Part shown: one piece after another, positions 25,306 to 34,880 of the stretch
Position numbering within the stretch: the stretch's first letter is position 1
Layout of the letters: each line of letters begins with the position of its first letter
Source: Methylocystis hirsuta
GTDB lineage: Bacteria > Pseudomonadota > Alphaproteobacteria > Rhizobiales > Beijerinckiaceae
Direction: 5' to 3'
NCBI RefSeq assembly: GCF_003722355.1
Contig: NZ_QWDD01000001.1
Span: 744,001-808,000, forward strand
DNA: 64,000 nucleotides
Notes under the pieces: model-generated
The model's database searches: none
Seen by the model: only the letters and a program-made list of their open reading frames with translations
What the model was told of the DNA's origin: nothing
Made by a program: the position numbers and the translations under genes

Positions 25306-26175
25306 CTAACGCGGCTTCGACGCTGCGTCACGGATCGCCTCGGCGAGTTCGCCTTCGAAAAGCAGCGCCGAACCGAAATGCGTCTCGATATCGAAAGGCC
25401 GCTTCTGATTCATGTCGAGCGAAGCGCTATGCATGGCGATCAGACGGCCGTCTTCGGTGAACAGGCCGGAACCCGAGCCGCCATAGCCGTCATTGCAGTC
25501 GTGACGCACGCGACGAGTGTGACCTTCGCTGGGTTCGTCGACGCGATAAACATCGCATGACTCAGTGGTGGCCGCGAGGCGGCTATTGGAGTGTCCGGCC
25601 GGCAAGACCATTACGACCTTGAAGCGCGCGCCCGTGGCGATATCGCTCGCGTCCGGCGCGGGCTGCGGCTTCACGGTTTGAGGCGTTGGCTGAAGCAGGC
25701 GCAGCAAGGCCCAGTCGTCCGTGATGTGCAGGGCTTTCGATTCGACGGACGCGCCGATGCGCAGGCTGTCCTCATCGAAATAGTAATCGCCGCCGGCGAT
25801 CCTGAAGAAGCAATTCGTCACCGGATGCGTAGGGGCGAGACGCCGGTCGACGAAATTATGCGCGTTCATCACGACGAGATCATGCGTACCGATGAGCCAG
25901 GCGGCCGCCGCGCGCTCCAGCGTTCCGAAATCGGAGTAGCACATGAGCACGCCGGCGCCGGCAAAGCGACTGGCGTCAGCCTCGGTCATCGCTTGCCGCC
26001 TGTCGGCGGCGTAAAGCGCGGCGTGGCCTGTTTGCGCGCCGATGCGCGCAAGCGTCGCGCCGAGCAGCATGAGCATGACCAGGGCCGCCGGAAGAGCGGA
26101 CGAGCGCAGATTCGCCGGAGTGAACAGGCGATGGCGGCGCGCAGGCGAATACATTGGCGCGAGAGGTTTTGGCAT
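25306..26175 (-). CDS. Trypsin-like serine protease, membrane-anchored or secreted
   Basis: The 289-residue protein has one N-terminal hydrophobic segment (SSALPAALVMLMLLGATLA) and a chymotrypsin-type fold. The triad is visible as histidine in VVMNAHNFVDR, aspartate in ITDDWALLRL and serine in YGGSGSGLF. Cysteines occur in positions expected for disulfides. It is convergent with the dihaem cytochrome gene (1 bp between stops) and divergent from mxaF, whose promoter region they share. Substrate is unknown. An alternative start at 26154 would shorten it by seven residues. Confidence 0.85.
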   Translation of the reverse strand: MPKPLAPMYSPARRHRLFTPANLRSSALPAALVMLMLLGATLARIGAQTGHAALYAADRRQAMTEADASRFAGAGVLMCYSDFGTLERAAAAWLIGTHDLVVMNAHNFVDRRLAPTHPVTNCFFRIAGGDYYFDEDSLRIGASVESKALHITDDWALLRLLQPTPQTVKPQPAPDASDIATGARFKVVMVLPAGHSNSRLAATTESCDVYRVDEPSEGHTRRVRHDCNDGYGGSGSGLFTEDGRLIAMHSASLDMNQKRPFDIETHFGSALLFEGELAEAIRDAASKPR

Positions 26176-26312
26176 TCGATGCTTCTGATGAGGAGGGGAT
26201 GATCGCTCTTCAACAAAATCTGTGCGCGATTTTGCGTCAAGCGCCGCGATGGCGGGAAGCATGGGTAGCAGACATGCCAATCTTTCCCGCGACACATTAC
26301 CGATAAATCGTG

Positions 26313-26341
26313 AAGACTCGGCCTTGCGCTTAAACTTATAT
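26313..26341 (+). promoter_or_regulatory. Candidate mxaF promoter
   Basis: AAGACT at 26313-26318 and TTATAT at 26336-26341 are separated by 17 bp. The -35-like box is one base from the AAGACA described for the Methylorubrum mxaF promoter. Transcription would begin near 26348, leaving a leader of about 150 nt that contains a 6-bp hairpin (TGCGCG, CGAA, CGCGCA at 26365-26380). No other gene lies in 26176-26500. Confidence 0.45.
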
Positions 26342-26500
26342 GCCGGCGGATCGTCTCTCGAATTTGCGCGCGAACGCGCAGCGAGAATAAGCGACCGTCA
26401 ATGAACCATGGCGGCTTGCATTTGCCGTCTATTTGCGGGGCGACGTCGCCGTCGAAGACGCCGTGAAGGCGTCCGGGCGAGGTTGCAGGAGGACTCGTCG

Positions 26501-28375
26501 ATGAGGAAATTGCTGAATTCCGTGTCCCTGTTGTCCGTGCTGATCGCGGCGCCGATCGTGACGATGTCCGCTGCGACTGCCGAGGATAAGCTCGAGGCTC
26601 TGACGAAGAGCGAAGACAACTGGGCCATGCAGGGCAAGAACTACAGCTCCAATCACTACAGCACGCTGACCCAGGTCAACGCCGATAACGTCAAGAACCT
26701 CAAGGTCGCCTGGTCGTTCTCGACCGGTCTGCTCAGCGGTCACGAAGGTTCGCCGATCGTCATCGACGGCAAAATGTATGTTCACACGTCTTTCCCCAAT
26801 AATACGTTCGCGCTCAACCTCGACGACCCGACTCGCATTCTCTGGCAGCATAAGCCCAAGCAGAACGCCGCGGCGCGCGCCGTCGCCTGTTGCGACATCG
26901 TCAATCGTGGTCTCGCCTATTGGCCCGGCGACGGCAAGGCGCCCGCGCTGATCGTGAAGACGCTCCTCGACGGCCATGTCGTCGCGCTGAACGCCAGCAC
27001 CGGCGAGGAATACTGGAAGATCGAAAACTCCGATTTCAAGGTCGGCTCCACGCTGACCGTCGCGCCGCACATCTATAAGGACATTGTGCTCATCGGCAGC
27101 TCGGGCGCGGAACTGGGCGTGCGCGGCTACATGACCGCCTATGACGTGCGCACCGGCGAGCAGAAGTGGCGCGCCTATGCGACCGGTCCGGATTCGGATG
27201 TGCTGATCGGCGACGACTTCAACAAGGCCAATCCGCACTACGGCCAGAAGGGCCTCGGCACGGCGACCTGGGAAGGCGACGCCTGGAAGATCGGCGGCGG
27301 CACCAATTGGGGCTGGTTCGCTTACGATTCGGGCACCAACCTCGTCTACTACGGCAGCGGCAATCCGGCGCCGTGGAACGAGACCATGCGTCCTGGCGAC
27401 AACAAGTGGACGATGACCATTTGGGGCCGCGATCTCAACACGGGCGAGGCGAAGTTCGGCTATCAGAAGACGCCGCACGATGAATGGGACTACGCCGGCA
27501 TCAACTTCATGATGCTCAGCGAGCAGAAGGACAAGGACGGCAAGCTGCGCAAGCTGCTGACCCATCCCGACCGCAACGGCATCGTCTACACGCTGGACCG
27601 TACCGACGGCACGCTGGTCTCCGCCGACAAGATCGACGACACGGTCAATGTGTTCAAGAAGGTGGATCTGAAGAGCGGCCTGCCGGTGCGCGATCCGGAA
27701 TATGGCACGCGGATGGACCATCTCGCCAAGGACATCTGTCCCTCGGCGATGGGCTATCACAACCAGGGCCTCGACTCCTATGATCCCAACAAAGAGCTGT
27801 TCTTCCTCGGCGTGAACCACATCTGCATGGACTGGGAGCCCTTCATGCTTCCTTATCGCGCGGGTCAGTTCTTCGTCGGCGCGACGCTCAATATGTTTCC
27901 GGGTCCGAAGGGCGATCGTCAGAAGGCTGAAGGCCTCGGCCAGATCAAGGCCTACAACGCCATCACCGGCAAGTTCAAATGGGAGAAGATGGAGCGCTTC
28001 GCTGTTTGGGGCGGCACCGCCGCCACCGCCGGCAATGTCGTCTTCTACGGAACGCTCGACGGCTTCATCAAGGCCCGTCACAGCGACACCGGCGAACTGC
28101 TGTGGAAGTTCAAGCTGCCGTCCGGCGTCATCGGACATCCGATCGTCTACCAGCACAAGGGCGTCGAATATCTCGCCATCATGTATGGCGTCGGCGGTTG
28201 GCCGGGCGTTGGCCTCGTGTTCGATCTCCAGGATCCGACGGCCGGTCTCGGCGCGGTTGGCGCCTTCAAGCAGCTCGCCAACTACACGCAGATGGGCGGC
28301 GGCGTGATGGTGTTCTCGCTCGACGGCAAAGGCCCCTATGACGATCTGAGCGTGGGCGAATACAAGGCGAACTAA
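26501..28375 (+). CDS. mxaF: Methanol dehydrogenase large subunit, calcium-dependent type
   Basis: The 624-residue periplasmic PQQ enzyme oxidises methanol to formaldehyde. A signal peptide ends near residue 27 (SAATAEDK). The beta-propeller tryptophan docking repeats, the vicinal disulfide C130-C131 in [13 protein letters not shown] and the active-site DEWDYAG are visible. In the last, the catalytic aspartate is D330 (precursor numbering) and position 332 is alanine; lanthanide-type XoxF proteins carry aspartate there, so this is the calcium type. The ATG is chosen because AGGAGG lies at 26487-26492. It is first in the mxaFJGIRSACKLD operon; MxaI binds it and MxaG takes the electrons. Confidence 0.98.
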   Translation: MRKLLNSVSLLSVLIAAPIVTMSAATAEDKLEALTKSEDNWAMQGKNYSSNHYSTLTQVNADNVKNLKVAWSFSTGLLSGHEGSPIVIDGKMYVHTSFPNNTFALNLDDPTRILWQHKPKQNAAARAVACCDIVNRGLAYWPGDGKAPALIVKTLLDGHVVALNASTGEEYWKIENSDFKVGSTLTVAPHIYKDIVLIGSSGAELGVRGYMTAYDVRTGEQKWRAYATGPDSDVLIGDDFNKANPHYGQKGLGTATWEGDAWKIGGGTNWGWFAYDSGTNLVYYGSGNPAPWNETMRPGDNKWTMTIWGRDLNTGEAKFGYQKTPHDEWDYAGINFMMLSEQKDKDGKLRKLLTHPDRNGIVYTLDRTDGTLVSADKIDDTVNVFKKVDLKSGLPVRDPEYGTRMDHLAKDICPSAMGYHNQGLDSYDPNKELFFLGVNHICMDWEPFMLPYRAGQFFVGATLNMFPGPKGDRQKAEGLGQIKAYNAITGKFKWEKMERFAVWGGTAATAGNVVFYGTLDGFIKARHSDTGELLWKFKLPSGVIGHPIVYQHKGVEYLAIMYGVGGWPGVGLVFDLQDPTAGLGAVGAFKQLANYTQMGGGVMVFSLDGKGPYDDLSVGEYKAN

Positions 28376-28425
28376 TCGCCGATCGTTCCATCGATCTCAT
28401 CCGCTTGAGGCGGCGGTTACGAGAC

Positions 28426-28460
28426 GCCTGTTCGGACGCGCCCCATGCGTCCGAGCAGGC
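28426..28460 (+). promoter_or_regulatory. Strong hairpin between mxaF and mxaJ
   Basis: Arms of 14 bp (28426-28439 and 28447-28460) pair fully with one G-U pair around a 7-nt loop. There is no T-run after it, so it is more likely an mRNA stabilising or processing element that lets mxaF be more abundant than the following genes than a terminator. Confidence 0.6.
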
Positions 28461-28487
28461 GATCGAAATGATCACGGAAAGAAAGCC

Positions 28488-29393
28488 ATGTCGCGATTCA
28501 CTCGCTTGCCCGTCGGCGCATGCTGCGCGCTCTTCGTCGCTCTTGCGGCCATGAGCGCAGAAGGCGCTTCGCTCGGCGTTTCTGGCGACGCCGTCTCGAA
28601 CGCCGCGACCTCTTCGACGGCGGAGCCTTCAGATCCCAATACGCTTCGCATCTGCGCGGCGAAGAACCAGCCGCCGCTCTCGATGGAAGACGGCTCCGGA
28701 CTTGAGAACAAGATCGGCGTCGCGCTCGCCGACGCCATGAAGCGTAAGGCCCAATTCGTATGGTCGCAGCAGCCGGCGATCTATCTCGTGCGCGATTCTC
28801 TCGACAAGAAGCTCTGCGACGTCGTCATCGGCCTTGATACCGGCGATCCGCGCGTCGCGACGTCGAAGCCGTACTATCGGACCGGCTATGTCTTCGTCAG
28901 TCGCGCCGATCGCGACCTCGACATCAAATCCTGGTCCGATCCACGCTTGAAGAAGCTCGGCCACATTGCCGTCGCCTTCGGCTCTCCGGGCGAAATGCTG
29001 CTCAAGGACATGGGCCAATACGAAGACAACATGGCCTATCTCTATTCGCTGGTGAATTTCAAATCGGCGCGCAATCAATACACGCAGATTGATCCGGCCC
29101 GCATGGTCGGGGAGGTGATCAACGGCGCCGCCGATGTCGCGGTCGGCTTCGCGCCCGACGTCGCGCGTTACGTCAAGGCGTCATCGGCGCCGCTGCGGAT
29201 GACGCTGATCGAAGACGATGCGGCGAAGAGCAATGGCGAAAAAGTGCCGCAGCGTTTCGATCAATCCGTCGCGGTGCGGCGCGACGACAAAGCCTTGCTG
29301 GCTGAAATCGATCAGGCGCTGGTCGCCGCTCGGCCAAAGATCGATGACATCCTCAAAGCGGAGGGCGTTCCTCTTCTTTCCGTCACCCAATGA
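28488..29393 (+). CDS. mxaJ: MxaJ, periplasmic methanol oxidation protein
   Basis: The 301-residue protein has a signal peptide and the fold signature of family 3 solute-binding proteins: [20 protein letters not shown] near the mature N terminus, [16 protein letters not shown] and the final [13 protein letters not shown]. MxaJ is required for active methanol dehydrogenase and may help assemble the enzyme in the periplasm; its exact action is not settled. It follows mxaF after a 112-bp gap with a hairpin and overlaps mxaG by 4 bp. Confidence 0.94.
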   Translation: MSRFTRLPVGACCALFVALAAMSAEGASLGVSGDAVSNAATSSTAEPSDPNTLRICAAKNQPPLSMEDGSGLENKIGVALADAMKRKAQFVWSQQPAIYLVRDSLDKKLCDVVIGLDTGDPRVATSKPYYRTGYVFVSRADRDLDIKSWSDPRLKKLGHIAVAFGSPGEMLLKDMGQYEDNMAYLYSLVNFKSARNQYTQIDPARMVGEVINGAADVAVGFAPDVARYVKASSAPLRMTLIEDDAAKSNGEKVPQRFDQSVAVRRDDKALLAEIDQALVAARPKIDDILKAEGVPLLSVTQ

Positions 29394-30010
29394 TGCGCCG
29401 CGCGCAAACGAAAAGCAGGACGAAATACGTGTCGAATAGCAAAAGAAGCGTTTCCCTGTCCCTCATCGGCGCCGCGGCCTGTTTGGTTGCGCTCGGCGCC
29501 ATCGCGCAGACCGCAGGGATCACATTCCGCAACACGATCACGGGCGAGGTGCTGAACTTTGATGACGCGCTGCCGGAGGGAAAGGACACCGCGGGCGTCA
29601 AGGAATTCATGACGTCGGGCAAGAATCCCTACAATGAGGATGCAAGCTGTCTGAAGCTAGGCGAACAGCTCTTTCTTTCCGCCTGCTCCGGCTGTCACGG
29701 CCACCTGGCCGAAGGAAAGATCGGCCCCGGCCTCAACGACGCCTATTGGACCTATCCGCAGAACGAAACCGACGAAGGCCTGTTTTCGACGATCTATGGC
29801 GGCGGGCAAGCGTCGATGGGGCCGCAGTACCAGAACCTCACGCTCGATGAGATGCTGAAGGTCATGGCCTGGATCCGACATCTCTTCAAGGAAGCGCCGG
29901 AGAAGGCGAGCTGGCTGACGGACGCTCAGCGCAAGTCTTTCAAACCCTACGCGGGTCACGAAACTCTGCCGGACAGCCCGCCTGGAAAGTGCCAGGAGAA
30001 GGCGAAGTAA
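29390..30010 (+). CDS. mxaG: Cytochrome cL, electron acceptor of methanol dehydrogenase
   Basis: The 206-residue protein has an N-terminal export signal and a single haem site CSGCH at residues 99-103. Conserved stretches of cytochrome cL are seen: [20 protein letters not shown] before the haem and [19 protein letters not shown] after it. It takes electrons from MxaF and passes them to cytochrome cH or an oxidase. The ATG at 29390 overlaps the mxaJ stop (ATGA); a GTG at 29429 could be the real start because it directly precedes the signal peptide. Confidence 0.96.
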   Translation: MMRRAQTKSRTKYVSNSKRSVSLSLIGAAACLVALGAIAQTAGITFRNTITGEVLNFDDALPEGKDTAGVKEFMTSGKNPYNEDASCLKLGEQLFLSACSGCHGHLAEGKIGPGLNDAYWTYPQNETDEGLFSTIYGGGQASMGPQYQNLTLDEMLKVMAWIRHLFKEAPEKASWLTDAQRKSFKPYAGHETLPDSPPGKCQEKAK

Positions 30011-30043
30011 GTTCTACGCCGCCGTCGCCGGAGGCGCAAACAC

Positions 30044-30059
30044 CGAGGCGCTAGCCTCG
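30044..30059 (+). promoter_or_regulatory. Small hairpin between mxaG and mxaI
   Basis: A 6-bp stem (CGAGGC, GCTA, GCCTCG) sits 5 nt before the AAGGAGG site of mxaI. It may affect translation or processing of the mxaI message. Confidence 0.35.
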
Positions 30060-30078
30060 CAAAAAGGAGGAAACAGGG

Positions 30079-30369
30079 ATGCGTAAGATGCATTTCGCCG
30101 CGGCGCTCACCGTCGGCATTCTATTTGGCGCCGGAAGCGCGCTCGCCTATGACGGCACCAAGTGCAAGGCGCCCGGAAATTGCTGGGAACCCAAGCCCGG
30201 CTTCCCGGACAAGGTCGAAGGGTCGAAATACGATCCCAAGCACGACCCCAAGGAAATCGCCAAACAGCAAGCGTCAGTTCAGGCTATGGAAGAACGCAAC
30301 AAGAAGCGGGTCGAGAACTTCAAGAAGACCGGCAAGTGGGAATATGACGTGAGCAAGATTGCTCAATAA
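30079..30369 (+). CDS. mxaI: Methanol dehydrogenase small subunit
   Basis: The 96-residue precursor has a signal peptide ending at ALAYDG and a mature part rich in lysine and glutamate. YDGTKCKAPGNCWEPKPGFP holds the two cysteines of the only disulfide; a long helix follows. It wraps MxaF in the alpha2beta2 enzyme. A strong AAGGAGG site precedes the ATG. Confidence 0.97.
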   Translation: MRKMHFAAALTVGILFGAGSALAYDGTKCKAPGNCWEPKPGFPDKVEGSKYDPKHDPKEIAKQQASVQAMEERNKKRVENFKKTGKWEYDVSKIAQ

Positions 30370-30399
30370 GTTTCATCGCGACACAAGCGCGATGATCTA

Positions 30400-30475
30400 G
30401 CGGCCACGATCTGGAGCCGGCGTATTCGACAACAGCGCGTCGGTCCCATTCCCGAGATCGTGGCCGCCCTTTTTT
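30400..30475 (+). terminator. Terminator-like hairpin between mxaI and mxaR
   Basis: Arms of 13 bp (30400-30412 and 30455-30467) are exactly complementary, enclose a 42-nt loop and are followed by a run of six T (30470-30475). This fits a partial intrinsic terminator that would give less transcript for mxaR-mxaD than for mxaFJGI. Confidence 0.7.
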
Positions 30476-30498
30476 GTTTGGCGCGCTAAGGTCAGGCC

Positions 30499-31530
30499 TT
30501 GAACGAAACTCTGCACGTCGTCCAGAAGCTCTCCGATTGGCGCGCGCGCGCCCTTGAGTTTGAACAGGAAATTCAAAAGGCGGTGATCGGGCAAGCGCGC
30601 GTCGTCAGGCTCGTGACGATCTGCATTTTCGCGCGCGGCCATGTGCTGATCGAGGGCGATGTCGGGGTCGGCAAGACGACGCTGCTGCGTTCCGTGTCGC
30701 GCGCGCTCGGCGGCGATTTCGCTCGCGTCGAAGGCACGGTCGACATGATGCCGAGCGACATTCTTTATCATACCTATCTGGGCGAAGACGGTCGGCCGCG
30801 CGTCGATCCATCCGAGCTTCTGCGCCTCGCGGAGACGCTGCCGGTCTTCTTCTTCAATGAGATCAACCGCGCGCGCCCGCAGGTTCATTCGCTGTTGCTG
30901 CGGCTAATGGCCGAACGCAGCGTGTCAGCGTTCAACCGCGTGCATCACTTCCCCTATCTCAATGTGTTCGCTGATCGGAACATGGTGGAGCGGGAAGAAA
31001 CCTTCGAACTGCCGGCGGCCGCGCGCGACAGATTTTTCATGGAAATTCTTATGGCCGCGCCGGACGATGAGGATGCGCGCCGCAGGCTGGTTTTCGATCC
31101 GGCGTTCCATGATACGGAAACGCTGCTCGAGAGGGTGAACCCCGGAACGCCGGACTATCGCGAGACGCCTGCTGTTGCGCGCGCGATCCAGACACATGTG
31201 AGATCGAGCGAAGCGCTTGAACGTTATGTGCTGAACCTCTGGCGGGCGCTTGTCGACCCAAGTTCGGCCGGCGTGTCGCTGCCGGACGTCGACCTCGACA
31301 GTCTCGTCAAGGGCGGCGCGAGTCCGCGCGGACTGGCGGCGCTTGTGCGGGCCGCGCGGGTGCGCGCCTGGCTCGAAGGGCGCGATTATCTCATTCCGGA
31401 AGATGTGCGCGATGTCTTCATTGAAGTCATGGCGCACCGCATCTTTGTCGATCCGATCCACGCTCTGCGCGGCGACGATATCGTCAAGCGGCTGTGCCGC
31501 GCGGCTTTCGACGCGACGCCCGTTCCATGA
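30499..31530 (+). CDS. mxaR: MoxR-type AAA+ ATPase for methanol dehydrogenase maturation
   Basis: This 343-residue ATPase has Walker A GDVGVGKTTL near residue 53, Walker B FFFNEINRA near 115 and the winged C-terminal part of the MoxR family. It starts with TTG at 30499, which keeps the family N terminus; no ATG fits. MoxR proteins work with von Willebrand factor A proteins as chaperones, here the products of mxaS, mxaC and mxaL, and the set is needed for calcium insertion into MxaF. mxaS overlaps its end by ATGA. Confidence 0.93.
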   Translation: MNETLHVVQKLSDWRARALEFEQEIQKAVIGQARVVRLVTICIFARGHVLIEGDVGVGKTTLLRSVSRALGGDFARVEGTVDMMPSDILYHTYLGEDGRPRVDPSELLRLAETLPVFFFNEINRARPQVHSLLLRLMAERSVSAFNRVHHFPYLNVFADRNMVEREETFELPAAARDRFFMEILMAAPDDEDARRRLVFDPAFHDTETLLERVNPGTPDYRETPAVARAIQTHVRSSEALERYVLNLWRALVDPSSAGVSLPDVDLDSLVKGGASPRGLAALVRAARVRAWLEGRDYLIPEDVRDVFIEVMAHRIFVDPIHALRGDDIVKRLCRAAFDATPVP

Positions 31531-32372
31531 ATACGGTCGTCGATATCCTATATCGACCGCGCGGTCGCTTTGCCGCCAACCACGTCGGCGCTCACACGTC
31601 GAGCGAGGTCGGCGGCTTTGGAGTCTTTCGCGACCAGGCGCCTTTCATGCGCTATCCGGACGCCCGCCGCATCGACCTTCGCGCGACGCTGCGCGATCCG
31701 TTCGGCGTAACCTATGTGCGCCGCTTCGAGCAAAGGGCGGCGGTCGACGTTTACGCGCTCGTGGACCTTTCCGCCTCGATGGGGTTCGCCGGAGCCGTCA
31801 ATCGATTTCAGGTCGCCATCGATCTTTGCGGCGCGCTGGCGTATTCGGCGACGCGCAACGGCGATCGCTTTGGCGCGTTCGCTTTCAAGGAAACGCTGAT
31901 CGGTCGCGCGACGCTGCCGGCGACGCGTTCGAGAAGGGCGGCGCTCGCCGCCGTCGAAAGGATCGGGCTCGAAACGCCCAGCGGATCGAGCGCCAAAGGC
32001 GTGCTCGACGCTGCGGCGGCTCTCGGCGCCACGCGCAAGCTCGTGCTTCTCATTTCCGATTTTCGCTGGCCCGCGCAATTGATCGAGCAGGCGTTCGAGG
32101 CGCTTTCACTGCATGATGTCGCGCCGCTCGTTCTGATCGACTCTCTCGAAGCCGCGCCGCCGAAATGGGGCGTGCTGGAGCTTTGCGACAGCGAGAGCGG
32201 CCGCCGGCAGCTCCTATTGATGAGGCCCGCGCTCCAGCGGCGCTGGGTTGAAGCGGAGCAGATCCGTCGGCGAAGTCTCGCCCGCGCGTCTTCACGACGC
32301 AGCCGCGCGCCGATTTTTATCCAAGACAGTTTCGACGCCAACGATCTCAGCATGCGGCTGACGGCGGCGTGA
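31527..32372 (+). CDS. mxaS: MxaS, DUF58/VWA-type maturation protein
   Basis: The 281-residue protein has the DUF58-type start (RRIDLRATLRDPFG) and a von Willebrand A-like domain with a metal-site motif DLSASMGF near residue 80 and LLISDFRWP later. It would pair with the MxaR ATPase. The ATG at 31527 overlaps the mxaR stop; an earlier in-frame start would lie deep inside mxaR. The arginine-rich tail may sit at the membrane. Confidence 0.9.
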   Translation: MNTVVDILYRPRGRFAANHVGAHTSSEVGGFGVFRDQAPFMRYPDARRIDLRATLRDPFGVTYVRRFEQRAAVDVYALVDLSASMGFAGAVNRFQVAIDLCGALAYSATRNGDRFGAFAFKETLIGRATLPATRSRRAALAAVERIGLETPSGSSAKGVLDAAAALGATRKLVLLISDFRWPAQLIEQAFEALSLHDVAPLVLIDSLEAAPPKWGVLELCDSESGRRQLLLMRPALQRRWVEAEQIRRRSLARASSRRSRAPIFIQDSFDANDLSMRLTAA

Positions 32373-32380
32373 GGCCTGCG

Positions 32381-33277
32381 ATGCGCATTGCATATGCCGC
32401 CCTCATGCTCGCCGCGACGCTTCCTGCATTTGCGCAGGAAACGTCGGTGCGCATCCACTCGGCGCGCCCGTTCGGCTATTTCGTGGGCGATCTCATCCAT
32501 GCGCGCGTCGACGTCTCCGCGCCCGCGGACGCCGTGCTTTCGCGCGCCTCCTTGCCCAATCCCGGTCCGCTCACCGGTTCGCTCGATCTCCGGGACGTCA
32601 AACTTGCCGAGACGTCGGAAAACGGCGCGCGCCTATGGCGTCTCGATCTCACATACCAGAATTTCTATGTCGCGCTCGATGCGCGTGACATTGAGATTCC
32701 TGGGTTTGAACTCTCCATTTCGGCTGCGACGGGCGCGCAGACCATCGTCGTACCCGCATGGAGCGTTGGCGTTTCTCCTTTGCGGGAGATTGCGCCGCAA
32801 AAGCAAGAGCAGGCGTCGGATTATCTGCGTCCCGACGGTGCGTCGGCATTCGTTGACGAAGCCACGCCGCTCAATCTGGCGTTCGGCGCCGCCGCCGCCG
32901 CCCTGCTGGCGCTCGCTCTTGTCGCGCGGGATCGCGCCTGGCCGCCCTTCCAGCAACGGAAGGCGCGAATCTTCTCAGCGCTCGCGCGTCAAATCTCGAC
33001 GCGGCGCGGCGCTGATGGCGCCAATCTCGCCGCGACGATTCAATCGGTGCATCGCGCGCTCGATCGGGCCAATGGCGCAATTCTGCTGTCAGGCGACGTT
33101 CCGGAGTTCCTCCGCAGGCATCCGGAATTCAAGCCGCTGCGCGTCGATTTCGAGCGATTCTTCGAAACGTCGAAGCGGCGCTTTTTCGGGGGCGAAAGCT
33201 CTATGGACGATGACTTTGCCGCCGAGCAGCTCGCACAATTTGTCAGCAGGCTCGCCAGGCGGGAGCGCTCAGGATGA
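32381..33277 (+). CDS. mxaA: MxaA, membrane protein for calcium insertion
   Basis: The 298-residue protein has a signal peptide (ending near TLPAFA), a periplasmic beta-rich domain to about residue 160, one membrane helix (NLAFGAAAAALLALALVA, about 168-187) and a cytoplasmic tail. MxaA is needed for calcium incorporation in methanol dehydrogenase. The ATG has GAGG 6 bp upstream; a GTG overlapping the mxaS stop is less likely. It overlaps mxaC by 4 bp. Confidence 0.88.
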   Translation: MRIAYAALMLAATLPAFAQETSVRIHSARPFGYFVGDLIHARVDVSAPADAVLSRASLPNPGPLTGSLDLRDVKLAETSENGARLWRLDLTYQNFYVALDARDIEIPGFELSISAATGAQTIVVPAWSVGVSPLREIAPQKQEQASDYLRPDGASAFVDEATPLNLAFGAAAAALLALALVARDRAWPPFQQRKARIFSALARQISTRRGADGANLAATIQSVHRALDRANGAILLSGDVPEFLRRHPEFKPLRVDFERFFETSKRRFFGGESSMDDDFAAEQLAQFVSRLARRERSG

Positions 33278-34275
33278 GCGCCGTCGGCTTTGATCACCTT
33301 GAGGCGCTGTTCCTAGCGCCTCTGGCGCTGCTTCCACTGCTGCGGTCCGTCCTGCGTGGCGCGACGATACCCTCGCTCCTCGCGGCGCCCCCCGACAGTC
33401 TTTCCGCCGTCGCCGGCATTGTCATGAAGCTTGGCGGCGTCGTCGCGATTGGCGCGAGCCTACTCGGCGCGGCCGGCCCTTATGTCGCAGGCGCGGAAGT
33501 CGAACGCCTTTCCGTGGGCGCGCAGATCGTCATGCTGATCGACCGCAGCGGCAGCATGAACGAGACCTTCGCGGGGCGAACGCCGTCTGGGGGGGAAGAG
33601 TCGAAGGCCGCGGCGGCGAGGCGCATTCTCAAGCGCTTTGTCGAAGCGCGCCGTCACGATCTCGTGGGCGTCGCGGCGTTTTCGACGGCTCCGATGCTGG
33701 TGACGCCGATTTCGGACCATATCGGCGCCACTGAAGCCGCAATCGACGCGATCGACCGCCCGGGCCTCGACTATACGAATATTGCGCGCGGGCTCGCCAT
33801 GGCGCTCTCGATGTTCAAGACGAGCCAGGCGGATCTGTCGCGCGCGGTCCTGCTGATATCCGACGGCGCCGGCGTGATCGATCCAAGGCTGCGCGACGAT
33901 TTAAAGGCGGAATTCCGCAAGACGAACGTCAGCCTTTACTGGCTGTTCTTGCGCGCCCAAGGCAGCCGAGGCATCTCCGATCAGCCGGCCGGCGACGATG
34001 AGTCGCCACAGGCCGCGCCAGAACGCCATCTCGATCTCTTCTTCAAGTCGCTCGGCGTTCCTTACCGGGCCTTCGAGGCTGAAGGCGTCGAGGCGACGGA
34101 GGAGGCCTTAAAGCAGATCGACAGGCTCGAACGCCATCCCGTCCGATATGTCGAGAAATTACCGCGCACGGATCTGAGCGCGTGGGGCTTCGGGCTGGCG
34201 CTTGCCGCGACGCTGCTTCTCCTTGCCGCAAAACTCGCCGAGGTCAGGCTGAGCGTCGGGGACAACGCGCGATGA
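33274..34275 (+). CDS. mxaC: MxaC, VWA-domain membrane protein
   Basis: The 333-residue protein is a BatA-like membrane protein: N-terminal hydrophobic segments (about 10-25 and 45-70), a von Willebrand A domain with complete metal-site motif DRSGSMN near residue 90, and a C-terminal membrane helix (FGLALAATLLLLAAKLA). MxaC is part of the maturation set with MxaR, MxaS, MxaA, MxaK and MxaL. Start and stop overlap the neighbours by ATGA. Confidence 0.92.
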   Translation: MSAVGFDHLEALFLAPLALLPLLRSVLRGATIPSLLAAPPDSLSAVAGIVMKLGGVVAIGASLLGAAGPYVAGAEVERLSVGAQIVMLIDRSGSMNETFAGRTPSGGEESKAAAARRILKRFVEARRHDLVGVAAFSTAPMLVTPISDHIGATEAAIDAIDRPGLDYTNIARGLAMALSMFKTSQADLSRAVLLISDGAGVIDPRLRDDLKAEFRKTNVSLYWLFLRAQGSRGISDQPAGDDESPQAAPERHLDLFFKSLGVPYRAFEAEGVEATEEALKQIDRLERHPVRYVEKLPRTDLSAWGFGLALAATLLLLAAKLAEVRLSVGDNAR

Positions 34276-34880
34276 CGGCCTTCGCGACGAGAATCACGAT
34301 CATGCGCAACAAGGCGCGCGCGCTTTGGCGTGAAACGAAATCGACGATTCTGGTCGCGCTTCTTTTCGCGCTTATCCTCATGACGGCTGCATTGCTCGCT
34401 GAATGGCGCGGCGCCGTCGACGCCAATGACGCGATCGAGGCATTGCGCGAGGGCCGTGACGTCGCCGTCGACGCGAACGGCAGGCCGGAGGCGATTCTCG
34501 CGCGCGTCGCCTTTCTTGCGGCGCGAAGCGAAGTCGATCGCGCCCGAGTCTTGGTGGAGGCGCTCGACCGTAGCGGGAGCATCGAGGCGCGCGCGCGGGG
34601 TCATTATCTCTTGGCGAACGCGCTGCTGCGCAAGGCGTTCGATCATATCGAACGCTCGGAACTCGAAGCGGCCAACCCCTTCGTCAATCTCGCCAAGCGC
34701 GAATATCGACGTGCGCTGCAGCTCGCGCCCGACTATTGGGACGCGAAGTTCAATCTCGACGTCGCGGCGCGGCTTGTCCGGGATTTTCCGGATTTCGAGA
34801 GAAAGAGCGGCGACGAATTGAGCGCCGATCCCAAGAAGCTCTGGACCGATATTCCTGGCAAACCGAAAGGACTGCCGTGA
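34272..34880 (+). CDS. mxaK: MxaK, maturation protein
   Basis: The 202-residue protein has one membrane helix near residues 25-45 and a periplasmic helical part with TPR-like features (ARGHYLLANALLRKAFDHIE and REYRRALQLAPDYWDAKFNL). MxaK is one of the accessory proteins required for calcium insertion. It starts inside the mxaC stop (ATGA) and its TGA overlaps the next ATG. Confidence 0.88.
   Translation: MTAFATRITIMRNKARALWRETKSTILVALLFALILMTAALLAEWRGAVDANDAIEALREGRDVAVDANGRPEAILARVAFLAARSEVDRARVLVEALDRSGSIEARARGHYLLANALLRKAFDHIERSELEAANPFVNLAKREYRRALQLAPDYWDAKFNLDVAARLVRDFPDFERKSGDELSADPKKLWTDIPGKPKGLP

Noticed and set aside
26429..28156. Long open frame on the minus strand opposite mxaF
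   Set aside because: It mirrors the codon pattern of mxaF, has no recognisable domains and no ribosome-binding site.
26501..28375. Lanthanide-dependent XoxF identity for the methanol dehydrogenase
   Set aside because: The residue two positions after the catalytic aspartate is alanine, and mxaI is present, both typical of the calcium enzyme.
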